From positions 448,131 to 512,130 of the forward strand of contig QFDA01000001.1 in NCBI GenBank assembly GCA_003130815.1: a DNA stretch of 64,000 nucleotides, written 5' to 3'. Position numbers and translations under genes: made by a program. This DNA comes from Bacteroidetes bacterium SCGC AAA795-G10. GTDB taxonomy: Bacteria > Bacteroidota > Bacteroidia > Flavobacteriales > Flavobacteriaceae. Positions 59,507 through 64,000 of the stretch are shown piece after piece (the first letter of the stretch is position 1; the number at the start of each line of letters is the position of its first letter). The notes under the pieces were generated by a model that was not told the DNA's origin, did no database searches, and saw only the letters and a program-made list of their open reading frames with translations.

Positions 59507-61063
59507 ATGCGTTTTTTAATTAGACATTCTCCATTATTTTTTGTTCTTATTTTAATATTCTCTTGCCAGTCAACCGCATTAAAACCTAAAATTGCGATAG
59601 CAGGTTTGGCAATTGAGTCCAGTACTTTTTCTCCTGCAAAGACTGATGCTTCAGCATTTTTAGCAAGGCAAGGCGAAAAAGTTTTTGATTATTATCCCTT
59701 TTTGAGTGAGGAAAGTCCACAAAGAAAGGCTGCGGATTGGGCTCCTACGCTAAGAGGCCATGCTCTACCTGGAGGTATTGTAACAAAAAAAGCTTATGAT
59801 TCACTTGTTGGAAAAACACTCTCCCTTTTAGAAAAAGAATTGCCTTTAGATGGACTTTTCTTTGATATTCATGGAGCTATGAGCGTAGAAGGAGTTGATG
59901 ATCCTGAGGGAGATTTTATTAAAAAAGTACGTGATTTAATTGGCACTAAAACCCTTATTTCAACTTCTATGGATCTTCACGGTAATGTCTCAAAGCGCCT
60001 AGCAGAGCACAGTGACCTTATTACATGCTATCGCCTAGCACCTCATGAAGATGCCCTTGAATCAAAGCAACGTGCTGTTGATAATCTATTGGAGCGATTA
60101 ATAAGCGGAAAAGGGAAACCAAAATATAAGGCATGGATTCCAATTCCTATTTTATTGCCAGGTGAAAAAACCAGTACAAGAATAGAACCTGGAAAAAGTC
60201 TATATGCAAAAGTTCAACCTGTGACAGAAAAAGAAGGTATTATTGATGCTGCTATATGGGTAGGATATGCCTGGGCGGACGAGCCTAGAAATCATGCTGT
60301 TGTCATGGTTACTGGTGATAATAAGGAAGCTGTGAGTAGTAATGCAGAAAGTTTAGCAAAAGCCTTTTGGGATGTTCGACATGAATTTGCATTTGTAGCA
60401 CCAACAGCAGATCTTGAAACGAGTCTTTCTTATGCTTTAAAATCAGATAAAAAACCCTACATCATAAGTGACATGGGTGACAATCCAACAGCTGGAGGTG
60501 CAGGAGACGTTACATGGACACTGCGTGAGCTTTTAAAAAAGAAGGTATTTAAAAAATCCTCAGGTCCAGAACTTATTTATGCGTCAATCCCTGGCCCTGA
60601 TATGGTTAAAAAGGCAATGGCGGTTGGTATAGGAAACAAAGTTTCTGCCTATGTTGGTGCCGAAGTAGACGATAGGTATTCCCCTCCAGTATTATTGAAG
60701 GGTGTTGTAGAGGCAATTCATCAAGGTGATATTCATGCGGAAACTGAAGTAGTTATAAAAACGGGTAGCTTAAAAGTAATTGTTACCAAAAAAAGAAAGC
60801 CCTACCACAGAGAAAAGGATTTTACACAGTTGGGGTTAAACCCAAGAGAAACTGACATTCTTGTTGTAAAAATCGGTTATCTAGTGCCTGAACTTTATAA
60901 CATCCGAGGAGACTGGATTATGGCTCTTACCCCAGGTGGTGTTGATCAAGATTTAGAACGTCTAGATTACAAAAGAATTAAAAGACCAATGTTTCCCTTA
61001 GACAAGGATATGGAAAATGTTGATTTAACTACAAGATTTATAAAAGCTTCTGATGCGCTTTAA
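59507..61063 (+). CDS. M81 (MlrC-like) metallopeptidase lipoprotein
   Basis: A 518-residue protein of family M81, related to the microcystin-degradation protein MlrC. The signal RHSPLFFVLILIFSC has a lipobox Cys20, so it is an envelope lipoprotein, unlike cytosolic family members. The conserved IAIAGLAIESSTFSP opening is followed by LFFDIHGAMSVEG and STSMDLHGNVSKR (likely zinc ligands Asp and His) and CYRLAPHEDALE (further His). It should hydrolyse small peptide or amide substrates; microcystin itself is not implied. Its stop lies one base before, or inside, the start of the acylase gene. Confidence 0.88.
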   Translation: MRFLIRHSPLFFVLILIFSCQSTALKPKIAIAGLAIESSTFSPAKTDASAFLARQGEKVFDYYPFLSEESPQRKAADWAPTLRGHALPGGIVTKKAYDSLVGKTLSLLEKELPLDGLFFDIHGAMSVEGVDDPEGDFIKKVRDLIGTKTLISTSMDLHGNVSKRLAEHSDLITCYRLAPHEDALESKQRAVDNLLERLISGKGKPKYKAWIPIPILLPGEKTSTRIEPGKSLYAKVQPVTEKEGIIDAAIWVGYAWADEPRNHAVVMVTGDNKEAVSSNAESLAKAFWDVRHEFAFVAPTADLETSLSYALKSDKKPYIISDMGDNPTAGGAGDVTWTLRELLKKKVFKKSSGPELIYASIPGPDMVKKAMAVGIGNKVSAYVGAEVDDRYSPPVLLKGVVEAIHQGDIHAETEVVIKTGSLKVIVTKKRKPYHREKDFTQLGLNPRETDILVVKIGYLVPELYNIRGDWIMALTPGGVDQDLERLDYKRIKRPMFPLDKDMENVDLTTRFIKASDAL

Positions 61064-63452
61064 TATGCGAAGTATTTTTTTATTAAGCCTTTTTTATTTC
61101 TGCATTAGTTGCTTAAAAACTGAGCCCTATCCCAAAGAAAAAATAAAAGTTGACGGCCTTAAACAGTCTGTTGAAGTGTATCGTGATAAATGGGGTATTA
61201 ATCATATTTATGCCCAAAATCAACACGACCTTTTTTTTTCACAGGGGTATACCGCCGCTAGAGACAGGTTATTTCAATTTGAGATTTGGCGTCGACAAGC
61301 TACAGGATCCGTTGCTGAAATATTAGGGCCTGACGAAATTAAAAGAGATATAGGTACAAGGCTTTTTATGTACAGAGGAGATATAAATAAGGAGCTTAAC
61401 CATTATCATCCTCAGGGAAAAGAAATTATTGAAGCCTATGTAAAAGGAGTAAATAAGTATATTTCAGATATTTTAAAGACCCCAGAAAAACTTCCACTTC
61501 CATTTAAAATGTTGGATATTATTCCTGAAAAATGGACACCAGAAGTCGTTATTTCTCGTCATCAAGGACTTCTCGGAAATATTGAAGATGAATTAGAAAT
61601 TGGCAGAACAGTGGCTCTAATTGGTGAAAAAAAGGTAAAAGACTTAATGTGGTTTCATCCTAAAGATCCAGAGATCAAATTAGACCCAAAAATTGATCGT
61701 TCTCTTCTATTTGAAGACCTCTTAGGGCTTTATAATGCCTATAGAAACCCTGTTGAATTTAAACCAAAACATCTGATAGAAAAATATAGAAATAAAAAGG
61801 CTGTTTCATTTATTAATAGATTTAATGATTTGTCTTCAAAGTCTTTAGATATTGGAAGCAATAATTGGGTTTTAAGTGGTAAAAAAACTATCGATGGAAA
61901 TACCTATATGGCTAATGATCCTCATCGTACCATAGCAGTTCCTTCCCTAAGATACATGGCTCATTTGGTAGCCCCGGGATGGAATGTTATTGGAGGAGGT
62001 GAGCCTGAAATCCCAGGAATTTCTATTGGCCATAATGAATATGGAGCTTGGGGATTAACTGTTTTTAGAACTGATGGAGAAGATTTATATCAGTATGACT
62101 TAAATCCAAAAAACCCTCTTCAGTATATGCATAACGGCAAGTGGAAAGACATAAAAATTATTAAAGAAACCCTAAGTGTTAAAGGTGAGCCTGATAGAGA
62201 AATTGAACTCCACTATACCCATCATGGCCCTATTACATACCTTAATAAAAAGGCTCTTAAAGCTTATGCTGTTAGATGTGCATGGTTGGAACCTGGAGGT
62301 TCTCCCTATCTTGCTTCACTGAGGATGGACCAGGCAAAAAACTGGCAAGAGTTCAGAGAAGCTTGTTCATATAGCAATATCCCAGGGGAAAATATGATTT
62401 GGGCTGATGTTAAAGGAGACATTGGATGGCAAGCTGTGGGTATCGCTCCAATAAGAAAAAACTTTAGTGGCCTGGTGCCTGTTCTTGGAAACGGAAAATA
62501 TGAATGGAGTGGATATTTACCTATTGTTGAAAAGCCAAATTCTTTTAATCCCAAAAAAGGATTCATTGCAACGGCAAATCAAAACCTTACCCCTTCAGAT
62601 TATAAAAATTGGGATGCCATAGGATTCACTTGGTCCGACCCTTATAGAGGTGACAGGGTGAATGAATTTTTAGGCTCCAGTGATAGTCTAACTATGGGGG
62701 ATATGAAAAAGCTTCAAGTTGATGTGACTTCATTACCGGCAAAAAGTTTAGTGCCTTATCTAGAAAAAATTTCATTCAAAGATTTTGAAAATAAACAAAA
62801 ACTAAAGCTATTAGATTGGGATTTTAGATTGACACCCAATTCTGTTGAAGCTGCAATTTATGTAGCCTGGGAAAATGAAATAATGAGTCATGCTTTTGAT
62901 AGGTTTGTTCCCGATAAAGCAAAATCAATTTTTACTTCACTACAATTAAAAACAGTTATCGATTGGATTGAGTCACCTGGAAATATGTTTTTAAATGCAA
63001 AACAAAGAGATCTGTTTGTTAAAAAAACTTTTACCTCTGCAATAGCGGACTTGAAAAAACGTCTGGGTGAGGATACTAAAAATTGGATGTACGGTCAAAA
63101 AAATAACAAACATAGCTATATGGTTCATGCTCTAGGAGAAGTATCAAAAAAAGAATTCTCTGAAAAATTAAACTTAGGGCCACTCCCAAGAGGAGGGAAT
63201 AGTTACACCCCTGGATCAACTGGATCAGATTACAGACAAAGTAGTGGTGGAAGTTTTCGAATGATCGTCAACACAGGAGACTGGGATAGTAGTATAGGAA
63301 CAAATGCACCCGGTCAATCGGGAAATCCTGATAGTCCATTCTATGGAAACTTGTTTAAAGATTGGTCGGAGGACAAATACTTCCCTGTTTATTTTTCTAA
63401 AGAAAAAATTGAATCTGCTACTTACAATAAGACTATTTTGTCTCCAAACTAG
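61053..63452 (+). CDS. Penicillin acylase family (S45) lipoprotein
   Basis: A 799-residue Ntn-hydrolase of the penicillin acylase/PvdQ family. The lipobox is FCISC with Cys20; the ATG at 61053 overlaps the previous gene by 11 bases, and a second ATG at 61065 would begin one base after its stop. The alpha subunit opens VEVYRDKWGINHIYAQN. The self-cleavage site is before S269 in DIGSNNWVLSG, with S269 as nucleophile, and later blocks NDPHRTIAVPS and YTPGSTGSDYRQSSGGSFR are family-typical. It should cleave amide bonds of N-acyl compounds, possibly acyl amino acids or acyl-homoserine lactones; the specificity is unknown. Confidence 0.9.
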   Translation: MRFNMRSIFLLSLFYFCISCLKTEPYPKEKIKVDGLKQSVEVYRDKWGINHIYAQNQHDLFFSQGYTAARDRLFQFEIWRRQATGSVAEILGPDEIKRDIGTRLFMYRGDINKELNHYHPQGKEIIEAYVKGVNKYISDILKTPEKLPLPFKMLDIIPEKWTPEVVISRHQGLLGNIEDELEIGRTVALIGEKKVKDLMWFHPKDPEIKLDPKIDRSLLFEDLLGLYNAYRNPVEFKPKHLIEKYRNKKAVSFINRFNDLSSKSLDIGSNNWVLSGKKTIDGNTYMANDPHRTIAVPSLRYMAHLVAPGWNVIGGGEPEIPGISIGHNEYGAWGLTVFRTDGEDLYQYDLNPKNPLQYMHNGKWKDIKIIKETLSVKGEPDREIELHYTHHGPITYLNKKALKAYAVRCAWLEPGGSPYLASLRMDQAKNWQEFREACSYSNIPGENMIWADVKGDIGWQAVGIAPIRKNFSGLVPVLGNGKYEWSGYLPIVEKPNSFNPKKGFIATANQNLTPSDYKNWDAIGFTWSDPYRGDRVNEFLGSSDSLTMGDMKKLQVDVTSLPAKSLVPYLEKISFKDFENKQKLKLLDWDFRLTPNSVEAAIYVAWENEIMSHAFDRFVPDKAKSIFTSLQLKTVIDWIESPGNMFLNAKQRDLFVKKTFTSAIADLKKRLGEDTKNWMYGQKNNKHSYMVHALGEVSKKEFSEKLNLGPLPRGGNSYTPGSTGSDYRQSSGGSFRMIVNTGDWDSSIGTNAPGQSGNPDSPFYGNLFKDWSEDKYFPVYFSKEKIESATYNKTILSPN

Positions 63453-63461
63453 TCTTTGCAA

Positions 63462-64000
63462 TTATGCTGCGTTTTGTTTTTTTATCAGATTTAGTGCTGA
63501 ACCCTCCTTAAACCATTCGATTTGTTGAGCGTTATAGGAATGGTTTGCTTTAATTAGATCTTTAGAGCCATCGGTATGAACTACTTCAATTGTAATCTGT
63601 CTACCAGGAGCAAAATCTTTTAAATCGATAAAATTAAAAGTATCGTCCTCCTTAATTAAATCATAATCAGATTCGTTGTCAAAAGTAATTCCGAGCATTC
63701 CTTGTTTTTTCAGATTGGTTTCATGGATCCTAGCAAAAGATTTCACAATTACCACTTTCACTCCTAAAAATCTCGGTTCCATTGCAGCGTGTTCCCTAGA
63801 TGATCCTTCTCCATAATTATGATCGCCTACAACAACTGTTTCTATACCTGCCTGTTTATATTGACGTTGTACTTCAGGAACACCACCGTACTGACCTGTT
63901 AGTTGGTTTTTTACAAAATTTGTTTTTTGGTTAAATGCATTCACTGCTCCTATAAGACAATTATTTGAAATATTATCTAAGTGGCCACGGAATCTAAGCC
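63462..64000 (-). CDS. acn: Aconitate hydratase, C-terminal part (partial)
   Basis: The 3' portion of an aconitase gene that runs past the right edge. The frame is open to 64000, and the first visible residues read [19 protein letters not shown], the block before the swivel domain. [19 protein letters not shown] carries the SRE motif and active-site residues, and [14 protein letters not shown] follows. It interconverts citrate and isocitrate in the TCA cycle. Only the C-terminal swivel domain is seen, so the iron-sulfur Cys are outside the window. It ends nine bases from the converging acylase gene. Confidence 0.93.
   Translation of the reverse strand, partial: LRFRGHLDNISNNCLIGAVNAFNQKTNFVKNQLTGQYGGVPEVQRQYKQAGIETVVVGDHNYGEGSSREHAAMEPRFLGVKVVIVKSFARIHETNLKKQGMLGITFDNESDYDLIKEDDTFNFIDLKDFAPGRQITIEVVHTDGSKDLIKANHSYNAQQIEWFKEGSALNLIKKQNAA

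Noticed and set aside
1-64000. CRISPR arrays, tRNA or rRNA genes, insertion sequences, phage genes
   Set aside because: Reading both strands I saw no regularly spaced repeats, no RNA gene cores and no transposase or integrase motifs.

Overview
The window is AT-rich DNA from a marine-type member of the Bacteroidota, most likely a flavobacterium. This rests on protein families typical of the group (UpxY/NusG-like antiterminator, GSCFA protein, winged-helix/nucleotidyltransferase regulator, TonB receptor, DUF1611 protein, many lipoproteins with a short lipobox), on -7 promoter boxes of the form TAnnTTTG, and on the lack of obvious Shine-Dalgarno sites. I saw no rRNA, tRNA, CRISPR array, transposase or integrase. 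No stretch longer than about 250 bases lacks a gene.

Region 1 (1-30372, all minus strand) is one surface-glycan locus read from right to left, about 30 tightly packed genes with many 1-4 base overlaps or gaps. It starts at a good Bacteroidota promoter (30365-30394), a leader with a perfect 13-bp hairpin, and a UpxY/RfaH-like antiterminator gene. An 81-base gap follows that holds a hairpin resembling the enterobacterial ops element. Next come a winged-helix regulator, a mannose-6-phosphate isomerase-type cupin, a cytidylyltransferase, UDP-sugar dehydrogenase and an RmlD-like reductase. A nonulosonic acid (pseudaminic/sialic-like) cassette follows: PseC-type aminotransferase, GNAT acetyltransferase, aldo/keto reductase, two NeuB-family synthases, a CMP-sugar synthetase, a class III aminotransferase, a formyltransferase and a 62-residue unknown. 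Then come an asparagine-synthetase-like protein without its nucleophile Cys, a GT-B-like protein, the Wzx flippase, a hexapeptide acyltransferase, a methyltransferase and two unknown beta-rich proteins. The leftmost part is a Kdo-like module: KdsA, a CBS pair that looks like the tail of KdsD, an HpcH/HpaI aldolase, a methyltransferase, two non-haem iron oxygenases, two SDRs, KdsB, a GSCFA protein and glycosyltransferases. Together it should build and export a glycan carrying CMP-activated acidic sugars.

Region 2 (30473-38332) holds a tandem pair of O-antigen ligase/polymerase-like membrane proteins with TPR tails, a WecA/MraY-type initiating phosphoglycosyltransferase on the plus strand, a bidirectional terminator, and a large Ala/Ser/Thr-rich surface lipoprotein that is richer in G+C than its neighbours.

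Region 3 (38520-53319) is mostly housekeeping and transport: a DacB-type peptidase, a TonB receptor, pirin, nucleoside and sodium-solute symporters, a Tat-exported aminotransferase, an alanine/sodium symporter, a secreted M20 amidohydrolase, OsmC, an ABA4-like membrane protein, a YkuK-like protein, a CAP-domain lipoprotein and several small proteins.

Region 4 (53386-64000) looks catabolic. It has a D-2-hydroxyacid dehydrogenase, then a minus-strand run of sugar porter, GH32 fructanase, DgcA-like epimerase and DgcN-like (DUF1611) acetyltransferase. A plus-strand pair of lipoproteins (M81 and S45 families) follows. The window ends inside the aconitase gene.
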